DNA of 64,000 nt. Origin: Dipteronia dyeriana (taxonomy: Eukaryota; Streptophyta; Magnoliopsida; Sapindales; Sapindaceae). The stretch covers positions 35,534,405 through 35,598,404 of the forward strand of contig CM065301.1 of the NCBI GenBank assembly GCA_032871835.1. The letters are read 5' to 3'. The translations under genes and the position numbers were made by a program. Shown here one piece after another: positions 22,203 through 34,671 of the stretch. Each line of letters begins with the position of its first letter. Position 1 is the stretch's first letter. A model generated the notes under the pieces. It saw only the letters and a list, made by a program, of their open reading frames with translations. It was not told the DNA's origin and made no database searches.

Positions 22203-23246
22203 CCTCAAGTTGAAAAGATTCTAGAAGTTCATCAAATTTGAAAAGAAAGATTTTGGATCCAAAAGAAAGGATGTGAAGAAGAAGACTCCATTCAAGAAAG
22301 TAAAGAAAACATAAGAGATGGACTCCAAGAAGGGTATACAATGTTACAAATGTAGTAGGTTTGGTCATATTGCTCTCGAGTATGCTAATCTGAAGAAAAA
22401 GAAAAAGAAGAAAGGAAAGGGTATGACTGCTACTTGAAGTAATAGTGAAGACTTGGAAGAGGAAGGAAAGTCTTCGGAAGTTGAAGACCAAGTTGCCAAC
22501 TTCATTGCCTTCATATCATCTCACAATGGCAAGGAAGTTATGAGTGACAAAGAAGAAGAAGAGGACAAGCAAGAAGAAGAAGATGACTCAAATGATGAGA
22601 GTACTTCTTCTAAGTCCAAGCATGAATTTGATGAGGAAATGGACTATGAAAATTTCATGAAGTACTTTGAGAGTTCAAGATTGAAGAAGAAGAAGGAAAT
22701 TCAAAAGTTAAAATGGGAGAACCTTGAATTAACTTCCAAGATGGCTCACTTGAGTGAGGAAGTGAAGAAAGCAAAAGGAATGGAATAAAGTTTAAAATTG
22801 GAGCTGGTCATGGTCAAAAAGAGTGAAGAAAGTTTGAAGAAGGAACTTGGAGAGGCAAAAAGGTTGATTGCCAAGATGACGTCCAGAACTAAAAAACTTG
22901 ACAATATGCTATCAAGTAGGAAGAGCTCTTGTGATAAGAAGGGTTTGGGATATATGGAAGATATGGAGACCACTTCCTTGAAGTAGACAACTTTTGTAAA
23001 GAGTGAAGAGATTGAAAAAGTCCAAATCCCGCAATAATCGACTAAAGGGGTGGAAATTGGAGAATCCTCCAAACATGTTCAAGTCAAGGTTCCAACAAAG
23101 GCTCAAGCTAAAGCTTAACCACAACAAACTAGAGCACATCAACCAAGACCTCCACGTTCAAGAATTCCTCAAGCTCAACAAAGGATTCCTTATACTCAAT
23201 CATGAAGGCATGCAATCTCGACTCAAACACAAAGGAGAGTGTTAAT
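22203..23246 (+). pseudogene. Element B gag, central part
   Basis: After the A1 LTR the gag resumes with FEKKDFGSK and a first knuckle near 22344-22385 of the form C-X2-C-X4-H-X4-Tyr, the last Cys being lost. Then come an acidic stretch (22453-22680), a coiled-coil (SKMAHLSEEVKKAKGME; MVKKSEESLKKELGEAKRLI) and a Pro/Gln/Arg-rich segment. Stops at 22437, 22786 and 22984 break it. The order fits the long gag of Maximus/SIRE-like Copia elements. Confidence 0.75.
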
Positions 23247-24175
23247 AGCCATTTTTGATGAGGAATCAAAGGGGAATTTTTCATCTGCTTAGTACTACCT
23301 GGTAGGATCAATATGGGACCGGTTCCTATACAATCTAGGTACCTCGATACCACTTTCTAGGGAGAGGTCAACATCACTTCTCTAAAACTGCCAGATATCA
23401 AGCAGAGCCAGTGTCTTGGTGCCTCGTACCTGGAATCTAGAGTATCTACCCTGTACCCGAGTACCTCAACTCCAGTTCGTAACCCATCTGGGGTACGTAT
23501 CCTACTTGCCAAGCAAGAAGGATATCACTAGGAAAGCACCAGCATGATAGAACAAGTGCCACACCAGCAGATTAGTATATCAAGGTACCACACCATGAAT
23601 GTTCAAAGCTTGAATTCTCCTCCAATCAACATGGAATAAAAGGGTTGGCCCTTTCGCAATTAAAACGCCATAATGAGACTCAATGATGCAAACAAGTTAT
23701 AATCAAATGAAGCGATTCCGGCATAAATTGACATCCTCCATCAATGCCAATCAATTATGGTAACATGGCCAATCAATTGGTCTAAATTACGGGGATTTTA
23801 TTGGGAGGGGACAGAGGATACAAATACATCGCCCAAGTCCAAAGAAAGGGATGCGTAATCAAAATTTTGAGTCCTAATAGCCAGAAATTAGAAGAGAGCA
23901 TTCGACATTGCTAAGAGTTTTTTCCATAGAGGAAATAGCCACTTATCGACACGTACGAATTCACCATCTCCAGTTGTGTTTGTGAGAAAGAGAGATTGGA
24001 AGGAGAGTTAGAAAGATTTACACCACTACTGTAATTGTAATAATCTTATACTCAATAAAACAGTACCCTCGTATTATTCATATTGCTCTCTATTTCTTTT
24101 TACCTCCATTTTCATTCAATCACCAAGGTACAAGATACCTACCCTGCTGCCATCTAGCAGGTAGCAGTCTTGAGG
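23247..24175 (+). mobile_element. LTR-like insertion flanked by GTGTTAAT
   Basis: The 8-bp word GTGTTAAT is at 23239-23246 and 24176-24183, and the gag frame of element B continues in register across one copy of it, so this 929-bp segment is an insertion. It has no coding potential. Its right half contains a possible polyadenylation region (CTCAATAAAACAG), as in R/U5 of an LTR, but its ends are not TG/CA and I see no inverted termini. The left half is rich in GGTACC-like words. Class uncertain. Confidence 0.6.
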
Positions 24176-24345
24176 GTGTTAATTGATATTCCTCACCTTG
24201 AGTGAATTTTCACTCAAAAAAGAGAGTTAGCTCAACATCAAAGAACAACTCAAAGGAGAAGGAAGCCTCAAATGCTTGCACAAGGCTATAGTATGAATTC
24301 TTACTTCACTCTGACTTGTCATTGTTGTGGTATTGAAGGTCACAT
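24176..24345 (+). pseudogene. Element B gag, segment with half a zinc knuckle
   Basis: This short piece ends with the first part of a CCHC knuckle (two Cys and the His). The missing last Cys is found right after the solo LTR, at about 26350-26352, in the same frame when one copy of the 5-bp duplication is removed. One in-frame stop lies near 24202. Confidence 0.75.
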
Positions 24346-26337
24346 TGTTGGGAAAAGTGCCTTAAGAACACATGTTGTTAATTTTTTGCTAAAATAATAA
24401 TTGGATTGACATTTTATTTTATATTTGTGTACGTCTAATGTTATTAATATTGTATTAATAACATTAAATTCCATGATTATTAAATGTAATATTAAACATA
24501 GTATATAAGATGTTATATACATGAGGATTATGTTTAATATAATCATCTTAATTGTCTGTGATTGATAATTAAAGTTGGGATCTTTAATTAATTAAAATTA
24601 ATAGTAAGATTCATTCCCATTAAGAATGGAACAGTTTTATCCGAATTGTTGATGTGGTAGCATTAGAATGAAGGTACTTTTCATAATAAGATTATACAAG
24701 ACATGGACACGATAAATTAGAATCTTTAATAATCTCCGTCTTGAAACAAAGTATTCCAATTTATCAAATAGATGGTCATATATGGAACGATCTTAATCCT
24801 AGGTATTTAACACTCCTACTTATTGAATTGTGTCTTTTGACTTACTCGGTGGTTTGCTCAAGATGCCAAACCTAAAACCTTGTATCTTGGAGACATGATG
24901 ATATACTTAGCTGTGAATGATAATATACAAGATGGAAACCATTCCTTCTTGATTGAAGTACACAAACAATTCTCTTGAGTAAATGTTTCGGGTCTTGAAC
25001 AATAGAGCGCTCAATTTATGTTTTGATCATAAATAATTGTTCATTAGAGAATCAAGAACACTTAAGGATATAGATGTAATTGAGAGGTCAACGGATTTGA
25101 ACATAGCTCATATTACGAACTGTTTATGGAGGATTGATCTGTGTGTAATGATTATATCAATGAACTGTTTGATTCCTATTCGAGTAATTAATTATATAAT
25201 GACAAGAGTGCAGTTCCAGTTTTTTAGTGGAATAAATCTGGAATTAATAAATCTAATATTTAATTAAAGAGTTTGATTAAATATTAAAGATTTATTAGAG
25301 CTTGAAATTATAGGTTCATATGTCCCTATACGATCTCCATAACGCTGTATTGAATATTAAGGTATAATGACTAATGATGCTCAATGATTAATTTAGAATT
25401 AATCAACTATACATAAATGAGTTTATGTATTGTTTTATTGATTAAATAATATTTGATTATTTAATTATATATAATATAATAATTTGATTATTTATTATAT
25501 ATATAAAATGATATTTGATTATTTAATTATATATAATAATGATTAATTAAATATTATATAATATATATTTTTTCTTTGTTAAGTTGGTGGCGGTGGCAAC
25601 GTCACCACCCACCAACAAGTTTTTATTATTATCATTTCTGTTATAAAGAGCAAACATGAAGTCTTCATATTTTGACAATAAAAATGATTTTTATGTTGTT
25701 TTCTTCACACACATTTAAACTAAGTTGAAATGAGTTTTTATTTTTCAAACTTTATAAAGACAATGTTGAAAAACTACTCATACTTAATGCTTCTTTATAC
25801 CACCCACTCAAGCTCTCTCTCGTTTATAAAAGAACCAAAAAGAAGAGAAAGGTTTCTTGTTTTTGTGTGAGAAAGAGGAACAAAGAAGAGTTCTTTGTTC
25901 TTTGTAAAGAGATATCTATATAAAAAAAGAAAATAAAGTTTTTTTTTATACTAGCCTCTAAAGAATATTGTGAGAGAGTCTCTCAATATTTTTCTTATTG
26001 TCTCAAGAGTTAAATACACAACTTGAATAGAAATTCGAGAGTCAAAATTTTTGTTGAATACTGAGACGCCCACCCCGTCGGTTTTTTTGTGTTGGAGATT
26101 CGATGTGGAAGAACTTGGTTCGAGAGAATCACTAAGATCCTAGAGTGGATGAACTCGGATCAAGGGAAAAGTCTACAAGGGTAACTATTTCTTTCTTTAC
26201 TATTTTCATTTTAATATTAGAATCAATATAATCACAACGATTCAGCAAAATCTATTTTGGTTATATGAAAATTTTTAAAACTAGGCCCACCGCCCTTCCG
26301 CTACGCGGATGCCGGTTTTCGGTTCCCGGAACCAACA
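24346..26337 (+). mobile_element. Solo LTR E, divergent relative of family A
   Basis: It runs from TGTTGGGAAAAGTGCC to CCCGGAACCAACA. Flanking pentamers are CACAT (24341-24345) and CATAT (26338-26342), one transition apart. Its middle aligns with the A LTR (TAGAGAATCAA, TTTTTAGTGGAATAA, GAGTTTGATTAAATATTAAAG) but with many substitutions and indels. An ATATAT-rich region lies at 25440-25570. It has no internal region. Confidence 0.8.
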
Positions 26338-27069
26338 CATATAAGGCCTAATTGCTTTAAGTATGTCAAATTATGTAGAATTGAAAGCATGATTGAGAAG
26401 AATATGCTTAGGAGGGCTGAAAAGAATGCACCAGGGAAACCTAGAGCCAATGAACCCAAGGTTTCTAGGAATGAAAAGGTTACACCTATGTGGACTAGAA
26501 AAGACGATTATTTTTGCTATGTGGCTCAAATTGCTTTGAAAGCCAATTCCTTTAACACTTGGTATCTTGATAGTGGGTGCTCTAGGTACATGACCGGAAA
26601 CAAGAATTTCTTTGAGACTCTTGTGATGGAGGATGGTGGATTTGTCACATTTGGTAATGATTCATGGAAAAAGGTAATATGGAAAGGAAACATATCCATT
26701 CCCAGTTTGCCCTCCTTGCCAATGCTCTTTATGTAGATGGCTTGCAAGTCAGTCTCATTAGTATATCACATTTAAGTGATGAAGGGCTTTTGATTAGGTT
26801 TGACAAAGTTTATTACTCTATTCTAAAGGAAAATGGGCAAGTTCTATTGAAGGGCAAGAGATTAAGTGACAATTGTTATTGTCTTGAATGTAATATTATC
26901 TCTTGTAACTTGTCAAATTATGAGCAAGTTGAATTGTGGCATCAAAGATTTGGCCACATGAATTATAGAGACTTAAAAGTTCTTGAGAGGTTGAATTTTG
27001 TGAGAGGTTGAATTTTGTGAGAGGCCTTCCCAAGCTTGGGATGAGGATTAAGGGAGTTAGTGGACCTTG
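26338..27069 (+). pseudogene. Element B gag end, protease and pre-integrase
   Basis: The segment contains the end of the zinc knuckle, then the protease motif WYLDSGCSRYMTG at about 26561-26600, then after a one-frame shift near 26690 the protease C-terminus (LQVSLISISHLSDEG) and the pre-integrase motif LWHQRFGHMNYRDLKVL at about 26935-26985. A 17-bp tandem duplication (GGTTGAATTTTGTGAGA) at 26989-27023 breaks the frame just before the next insertion. The sequence continues after that element at 38126. Confidence 0.8.
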
Positions 27070-29190
27070 TGTTGGGGTTTATGCCCTAAAGATGTAATTT
27101 GTAAATGGATTTATGAAATAAATAAAAGGAAAAGTTCAATTCATTCTTGTTATGTTGTTTATTTTATAACTTGTGCATATATTTAACATCCAAGATTGCC
27201 GGATGTAATCTCGAACTGTGTATATGAGAGTCATATACGGATGGATACAGTAAGAGACGTACAATCTAAAGAGTCCATAGATAGCAAATAAAGTTGGGTA
27301 CTTTATTTGTGGTTAATCTATAGCTGCGGTCCCTTCCGTAATGTATGATGATTTTATCTAGAATCATTCATATGAGATATGGAAATGGAGGTACCTTGTA
27401 TGATGTGATCATATAGGACTGTGCCATGATCTATATGAATCTCTCACCAAGATCCGTTTACCGATGAGATTCATATATATATATCAATTAATGATGGCTA
27501 TATGTGGGTGATCTTAATCCTGAGTGTCTTATCGACTCTTTCAGGTTAGATCGTGGTCTTTGATATACCATGGGTGAGGTCGGATGCTGTTCCCGATCAA
27601 TATGCTCCGTATGTTGGGATTACGGTTTGGCTTGTGGCTGGAAAGGTTTGTACACAATAGTGGAATCCACTCCTTTTTATGAGAAGTTGATGGTAGTTCC
27701 CTTAAGGGTTGATTCGAGGCTTGGACAATATGAGTGCTCTCCTAATTCCGTAAGGAAATAGGATTTATTGTCCATTATAGAATCAACGGTACTTAAAGGA
27801 TATATGTAATTAAAAGGGTATAACGGACATTATGACCCAGCTCTAATTATGAACTATTATGGAGGCTCACACCATGTGTAATAGCAATATCGATGGACAC
27901 CGAGTTGTATCGGTTTGTGTAAAAGCATCTACAATTGAGAGAGTGTAGCTTCGAGTTTTTAGTGGAATAACGCTGGAGTTAATAATCAAGGAATATTTAT
28001 TAAAGAGTTTAATTAATGATTCCGAGGATTATTGGAGCTCAAAATACTGTGGGTCCATTAGCCCTTACTAGCCCGATCGATTTAGGTAACAAGGATCACG
28101 ATAAATTAATTGGATTATCCAATTAATTGTGTTACAAAAGTGACACGTATATATTCGGGAATTAATTGAATGATGAGATTATTTAATTAATGAATGTTAA
28201 TAGTTAAATTGATTAAATAATTAGATTATTTAATTACTTTGATAATTATGAATTATTAATTAACTATTAATTGGAGGGTGTTAGTTGATATATGGATTTA
28301 GGTGAAGATAAAATAATAGGATTATTTTATTTTACTAAATCATTTATCTAAGTATCTGAATTTAAGTTTAAATTTAAAATACTTATTATCACTTTTAATA
28401 TAATAGATATATTTGAAAAAGATAATTAAAAGATATATATCAATTATAACACAAGAAATTGTATTGGATGCAAATTGGTATGTACACATATATAAGTGTT
28501 TGTATGATATATATATATATATAAGAGGTTGACTTTTGATTCATATAAAAAAAAACAAAAACATGCATCAGGCGGGAAATATGAGAAATATATATTTGTG
28601 ACAAAAAGAGGTGCAGAGCTTGATATATATATTAGAAAGCAAGCAGCGAAATAAAGATCTTTTGAGCAGCAGTGCATATGTATATTTATATATATACATA
28701 TATATGAGTGATATATAAATGTATAAAAATTTGTGAGTAGGGCGTGATATATATATTGTGCTTCGTGTGCACTGTACACCGTTGAAAAAATAATAATAAT
28801 AATAATAAGAGTAATATTATTTTTATAACTAGAATTGTTCTAGTTAATTTTCTCATAGAAAAAAGAGTTTCTTCAAATTTTCTCTACATCCTCCATTCAA
28901 GATCCTGAGACCGTGACGCGCTCACACGCAGTTACTAGATCCGGAAGATAGCGAGGAAGATCGAGTGGTTCAGACAGGAGCATATCGTAAAGTGAAGGAG
29001 CCTCTAAACGTTGGTAAGATTTTCTTCTTCTGATTTTATTGATTACAATTTCATATGTTTACATATTGTAAGTATTAGTTTTAAAAAATAAATACGATCC
29101 AAAGTTCACTGGTCACAGATACAGATTATGATTTATATAAATTTTTTAAAACCTAGTTCCGCTGAGTAACCGATTAACGGGGTTCCAACA
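27070..29190 (+). repeat. 5' LTR of A2
   Basis: It is 2121 bp. Its 3' half includes (TA)n stretches at 28485-28520 and 28615-28760 and seven AAT units at about 28790. It ends GTTCCAACA, one base before the primer site. Confidence 0.9.
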
Positions 29191-29191
29191 A

Positions 29192-29205
29192 TTGGTATCA
29201 GAGCC
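29192..29205 (+). other. Primer binding site of A2
   Basis: TTGGTATCAGAGCC is the canonical plant Copia site, complementary to initiator methionine tRNA. Confidence 0.95.
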
Positions 29206-29889
29206 AATTTATTTTTCGGAACATGAAATTGTTTTCGATGCTCCTTTATGTATGAATGTGTAGGCACCATCTTTATGATTGTATGAATGTTAATAATTAA
29301 ATTGTTTAATTTAAACATGGTTGATCGTAAATTTTTATGGTACTGTGAATTTAGGGTTTATGGGTTGTATAATTTATTATTATTATTATTATTATATTTT
29401 TTTTTACTGTTATTGTATTGTAAAAAAAAATATGTAACCTATATTGATAACCTAGAAAAATCATAAAGAACGATTCATGAGATGAATCAGATTGACCTGA
29501 AGAGATTGGAAGATATCTGAAATTACTAGAAGACCAAAGAATGTCTTGGGGATTTTTTTGTAATTTTAGATTTCAATTTTTAGGTTAAATAATCCACAGT
29601 ACTCGGTCAATTCATACATACTTTATATTATGTGATGATAAAAGCATTGTCATGCATACGTATGTCATTTAGATTAGATATGCCTATACAAATATATTTG
29701 TTATGTCATACATGCATCATAGCTTGATATTTTATGTATTTTTTTAATGTGATTAAAATGGGTAATATACATAATTGGCTATGAATAATGAGATTAGTTT
29801 TTAATGGTTAGAAAACTTGGTAATTCTCATTAATATTAATCTAGTTATTAAAGAGTTTAATAAGTTAGATTAATAGGGTCATTTATTGT
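29206..29889 (+). mobile_element. Leader of A2, first part
   Basis: It is untranslated, AT-rich, with short TTA and poly-T/poly-A runs. No gene is seen. The leader resumes at 30768 and reaches the gag at about 31600. Confidence 0.7.
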
Positions 29890-30762
29890 TGTTGACGTCG
29901 ATTTCTAGATTATGCCAGAAAAGCCAACAAGGATTGGATTTCGGCTATTGATTTAAAGAGAAAGAGATGCAGAGAGAGTAACAAAGACAAGGTTTACGTG
30001 GTAAAACTCCGATGGCCGGAGAAACATCCACGGGTGGTTGAAGGATCAACCAAGCCAAAATCCACTAAGAGAATAAGATGTTTACAAGCTCTCGATCTCT
30101 CTTTTTTCTCTCTGTATTTACTGTAATTGTTGTATGCTATATTGCCTATCTCTTTTTGAGCCAGATTATGGGTCTATTTATATGCTTATAGAACCCTAAT
30201 CTGCCTTGTACAAGTAATACAAGATATTTGTATTTAATTGTGATTTGGTTACTTGCTTGAGGTTGATTTGTCTTCTTTCCTATTTCGGAGTCTTTTACGG
30301 AAATCGAGTGGGATTTTAGTAGTGTAGTTCAATTTGGACTTGTTTCCTTATAAGAATGTAGTCTTCGTAAGGAAATCAAGTTATTTCCTGACTGGGGGAC
30401 TCTTCTAACTTGAAGTTCCATTATTTGGGATTCCTTCATGACGGATATCTTCGCGTATTTAATGACAATCCGTATGAAATAAGCACCAAGTTCTTACTCG
30501 GGTCGTATTTATTCCCGAGTAAGAGTAATACCTGATGGTCCCGAGTAGTGCCGTTTGAGCCCGAGTGGAAGTGTTATTTAACCAGTCCCGAGTGATGTTA
30601 GCTGATCCCGAGTAGGTTTTATTCAGTATATGCTTACTCGGGCTTTTCTTCACTTTAATGATGCCTCATAGGATATTTCCCGAATGCACATCTGGGCGTC
30701 CACCTGGCTATTTTTTCCTTCCTGTCAATGACGTGTATGCTTTGTAAAATTTACATACAACA
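29890..30762 (-). mobile_element. Gypsy-like solo LTR inside the A2 leader
   Basis: The target duplication ATTGT is exact at 29885-29889 and 30763-30767. The termini are TGTTGACGTC and ATACAACA on the plus strand. A TATA box (TATAAATAG) reads on the minus strand at about 30184-30174, and the conserved CCACGTAAA-type word downstream of it is also inverted, so the LTR points to the minus strand. Architecture and motif placement match the Gypsy LTR at 60880-61627. Confidence 0.9.
30490..30650 (-). promoter_or_regulatory. CCCGAGTA motif cluster in solo LTR
   Basis: Seven copies of CCCGAGTA/G or its complement TACTCGGG lie within 160 bases, in both orientations, about 300 bases upstream of the minus-strand TATA box. 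The remaining LTR does not contain this word, apart from one related CCCGAATG. Confidence 0.75.
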
Positions 30763-30767
30763 ATTGT

Positions 30768-31596
30768 AATTAGGATTAATATGATTAATTACCTAATAAT
30801 AAATTATCCAAATAAAGTGTTAGGGTTTTAATAGTTAAAACTTGGTAAACACTAACATAATAATCTAACTCTAGTAAATAGCTTACAAAAGCTTAGATTA
30901 TTCACTAATATATTAGATTTTTAATTGTTAAAAATTATTAATAATTTATTAGTTAATTAGAATTTGGTTCTAATTAGTTAATGCGTTAGATAACTTGATT
31001 AAAGTTAGTCGTTTAATCATGTAGAGTCTAGGTGCATTAACGGTTAATAGAAAACCCTAATTTTAAAATAGTGAGTGGGAGAGGGAAATATGACATATAT
31101 ATCCCGCGGTCTCCATCATTAGTTCAACACTGTGAGATCCGAGTGGGACCTCGTGACAGCTTTTTTTTCGTCCTCTCTAAGGAGGGTTTCCACAAAGGTC
31201 AATACCAAGGTTGACTTCCTAACGGATAGGATTTCTGAGGGAATTTCAGGATTGACTGACCCTAAGGCGGTAATTCTCGAGTTAAGCTCGTGAGATCTGA
31301 AATGGTGGGTTACACTCATGAAGGTTTTGATTAAGTTTGTTAATTAAAAACATGACTGAATGAACGATGATTGACTGATATGGAATAAGAGTTATTCTAG
31401 AATATCATTTGATTGAGAATGTCTTGGTCCAACATGCAAAGACTTGACCGACCCTAAGGCGACATTTCTTTGTGGTATATTGAATTGTCGTGGTATAGTA
31501 ACTAGTTTTAGGGTAGTTCTAGTTCGTTAAACATGTGCATGCATCATATTTAAATTTATACCAAAGCACTCGCACTTGTTTTAAATAAATGACTGA
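30768..31596 (+). mobile_element. Leader of A2, second part
   Basis: AT-rich untranslated sequence between the solo LTR and gag. It contains an imperfect repeat around TTGACTGACCCTAAGGCG / TTGACCGACCCTAAGGCG (about 31250 and 31445). No gene is seen. Confidence 0.65.
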
Positions 31597-32380
31597 ATGA
31601 ATGTTTTATTTATTTCAGCAATAATGTCTTCTGCATTACTTCAAATTCTCGCAAATGACAAATTAACTGGTGATAACTACACTAAGTGGAAACTTAACAT
31701 TAATGCAATATTGGTCACCAAAGACCTCAAGTTTGTGCTTACGAAGGAATGTCCTCCAGCGCTTGCTGCCAATGCCACACGAACTATTCGTGAGAAATAC
31801 GAGCGATTGGTCTCATCTGATGAGAAGGCCCGAAAATATCTGTTGACTTCTATGACAGACGTGCTTGTCACAAAGCATGAAGCAATGACTTCAGCATTCA
31901 AAATCATGGAGTTATTGCAAGCTATGTTCGGGTAACCCTCCGAGCAAAAGCGCCACGAAGCCATTCATTCTGCTATGCTCGCTCGGATGAAGGAAGGTAC
32001 GTCAGTTCGGGAACATGTCCTGAGCATGATGTCCTACTTCAACACGACAAAAGTCAATGGCGGGGTCATTGACGAACCCAGTCAAGTGAGCATCATACTG
32101 GCGACTCTTTTGAAGAGTTTTAATCAGTTTAAGAGCAACTACAGGATGAATAAGTTAAGATTCTACCTCACACAGTTGCTCAATAAGCTCACTACCTTTG
32201 AGTCCTTGACTAAGGATTGCAAGGGCAAGACCGGTGAGGAAAATGTTACCGAACCATCTTCCTACTCTAATAATAAGAAGGGAAAGAGGTCTACTGGGAA
32301 AGCGAAGGGTAAGCCCAAACCCAAGAACGCCCAAAGCAAGAAGAAGTCTAAGAAAAGTAAATATGATTTACTTGTTCTTG
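31597..32380 (+). pseudogene. A2 gag
   Basis: The frame opens at 31597 and carries KLTGDNYTKWKLNINAIL, typical of Copia gag, then a capsid-like stretch (AMTSAFKIMELLQAMFG) and after a stop at 31933 MLARMKEGTSVREHVLSMM. A basic tail (32275-32360, KSKKSKYD) precedes the protease. No CCHC knuckle is evident at the expected place. The frame is continuous with the pol region. Confidence 0.85.
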
Positions 32381-32840
32381 AGGCGTGTTTAGTAGAAGAT
32401 GATTCTTCACCCTGGATAGTTGATTCGAGGGTTACTAACCATGTTTGTTCTTCTTTACAATGGACTGATTCTTGGACACAGCTAGAGGAGCAAGCCTTTT
32501 CAATGCGTGTGGGGTCAGGGGATGTCGTGTCGGCACGAGCAGTGGGTGTAATTAGATTACGGTTTTGTAATAATTATATATTGTTGGATAATGTATTTTA
32601 TATTCCTGGATTTACACTAAATTTGATTTCTGTTTCTAAGTTGTTAGAACAAAAATATTCTGTTTCTTTTAATAATAAGTCTGTTATTATTGGAAAGAAT
32701 GGTCTGAATATTTGTTCAGGAATTAATGAAAACAATTTGTATGTGTTAAGACCGTTAATACATACTACATTGCTCAACGCCGAAATGTTTAAGGTTGAAA
32801 AACCAAAAACTAAACGACATAGGATTTCTCCAGATAATGA
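32381..32840 (+). pseudogene. A2 protease
   Basis: SSPWIVDSRVTNHVCSS at about 32400-32452 is the Copia protease active site with Arg in place of the usual Gly after DS. The C-terminal part LLDNVFYIPGFTLNLISVS follows. No stop occurs within this domain. Confidence 0.85.
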
Positions 32841-33513
32841 CATGTATCTCTGGCATCTAAGGCTTGGTCATATCAACATTGACCGGATAGACAGACTAGT
32901 AAAAAGCAGACCTGTCTGCGAATCTTATCTGGAAGGTAAGATGACTAAGAGACCTTTTACTGGAAAAGGGCTTAGAGATAAAGAACCGCTAGAGCTTATA
33001 CATACAGACGTCTGCGGATAGATAAATGTTAAAGCTAGAGGTGGTTATGAGTATTATTTCACCTTTATAGATGAGTACTCAAGATACGGATATGTCTACC
33101 TAATGCAACGGAAGTCGGAAACATTTGAAATGTTCAAAGAATTTTGAGCTGAAGTTGAGAATCAATTAGGTAGGACTATCAAGTCACTGCGATCGGATCT
33201 TGGAGGTGAGTACCTTAACCAAGAGTTTAAAGACTTTATGGTCAAGCATGGAATAGTTTCCCAACTCACAGCTCCCGGTACACCTCAGCAAAATGGTGTA
33301 GAGGATAGGAGAAATATAACCCTGATGGAAATGGTGAGATCTCTGATTAGTTTCTCATCATTACCAAATTCCTTCTGGGGATATGCGTTACAAATAGCGG
33401 CATACATTTTATATGTGGTGCCATCCAAATCTGTTCCTAAGACTCCCCTAGAGTTGTGGAATGGTCGTAAAGCTAGTTTGTGAGATTTCCGCATATGGGG
33501 GTATCCAGCACAC
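32841..33513 (+). pseudogene. A2 integrase
   Basis: The pre-integrase motif LWHLRLGHINIDRIDRL is followed by HTDVCG with the first catalytic Asp, RSDLGGEYLNQEF with the second, and PQQNGVEDRRN, where the usual catalytic Glu position reads Asp. In-frame stops at 33019, 33147 and 33481. The family inserts the DNA copy into the genome. Confidence 0.85.
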
Positions 33514-34671
33514 GTGCTGAAGAACAGAATTGGAAAGCTAGACTCCAAGTCTATGGTATGCCTGTTTGTAGAATACTCCAAGGAGACCAAAGGTGGACAC
33601 TTCTACAGTCCCGAAGATAACAAAATATTTGTATCGATAAATGCAACGTTTCTTGAGGACAGTTATATTAGTGACCATAAATCTCGTTCTAAGATTGTAT
33701 TAAATGAGTTGGAGCCTGGTGAGACTAGTTCTTCATCAATAAGAGTTTTTGATCTACAAACATCTGAGAGTCAAATGGTTCATAATCAGGATACGCTACC
33801 ACCTAGACGTAGTGAGAGGGTTGTGAGACAACCTGAATGCTATTTAGGTATAGGTGAGAGGAAATGTGTTGTCTCTGCTGATAATGTGGATGATCTATTG
33901 ACATTTTAGAATGCAATGGAAGATCCTGATAAAGAGGAATGGCTTAAAGCCATGAATCTCGAGATGGAGTCCATGTACTCTAACTCAGTCTGGGATCTTG
34001 TATACTTACCGGATGGGGTTAAACCCATAGGGTGTAAGTGTATCTACAAGAGAAATAGAGAAGTAGACGGGAAGGTAGAGACCTTCAAAGCAAGGCTAGT
34101 GGCTAAGGGTTATACCCAGAAAGAGGGGGTCGATTATGAAGAGACCTTCTCTCCAATAGCCATGTTTAAGTCTATTAGGATTCTCTTATCCATTGTTGCC
34201 TATTTCGATTACGAAATTTGGCAAATGGACGTCAAGACTGCATTCTTGAATGAAAATCTTGATTAGAGCATCTATATAATGCAACCAGAGGGATTCGTGT
34301 CTCTAGATCAAGAGCAAAAGGTTTACAAGCAGTAAAGGTCCATCTATAGGCTTAAGCAAGCATCTAGATCTTGGAACATCAGGTTTGATAATGTGATCAA
34401 AACCTATGGCTTCGAGCAGAATGTCGATAAGCCTTATGTCTACAAGCGCATCATTGATAAGAAAGTAGTTTTCTTGATCCTATACGTAGATGATATCCTA
34501 CTCATTGGGAATGATGTGGGAGAGTTGTCTGATGTAAAGGGCTGGCTGGCTAGCCAATTCCAAATGAAAGATTTGGGAGAGGCGAGTTATGTTCTTGGGA
34601 TCCAGCTTATAAGGAATCGTAAGAACAAACTCATAGCACCGTCTTAAGCATCATATATCGACAAGATTCTT
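33514..34671 (+). pseudogene. A2 reverse transcriptase
   Basis: RVT_2 signatures appear in order: WLKAMNLEMESMYSNSVWDL, FKARLVAKGYTQKEGVDYEE, WQMDVKTAFLNE, and the catalytic box LILYVDDILLIGND at about 34477-34515. In-frame stops at 33907, 34264, 34333 and 34645, without frameshift. It is the best preserved polymerase in the window but cannot be translated in full. Confidence 0.9.
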
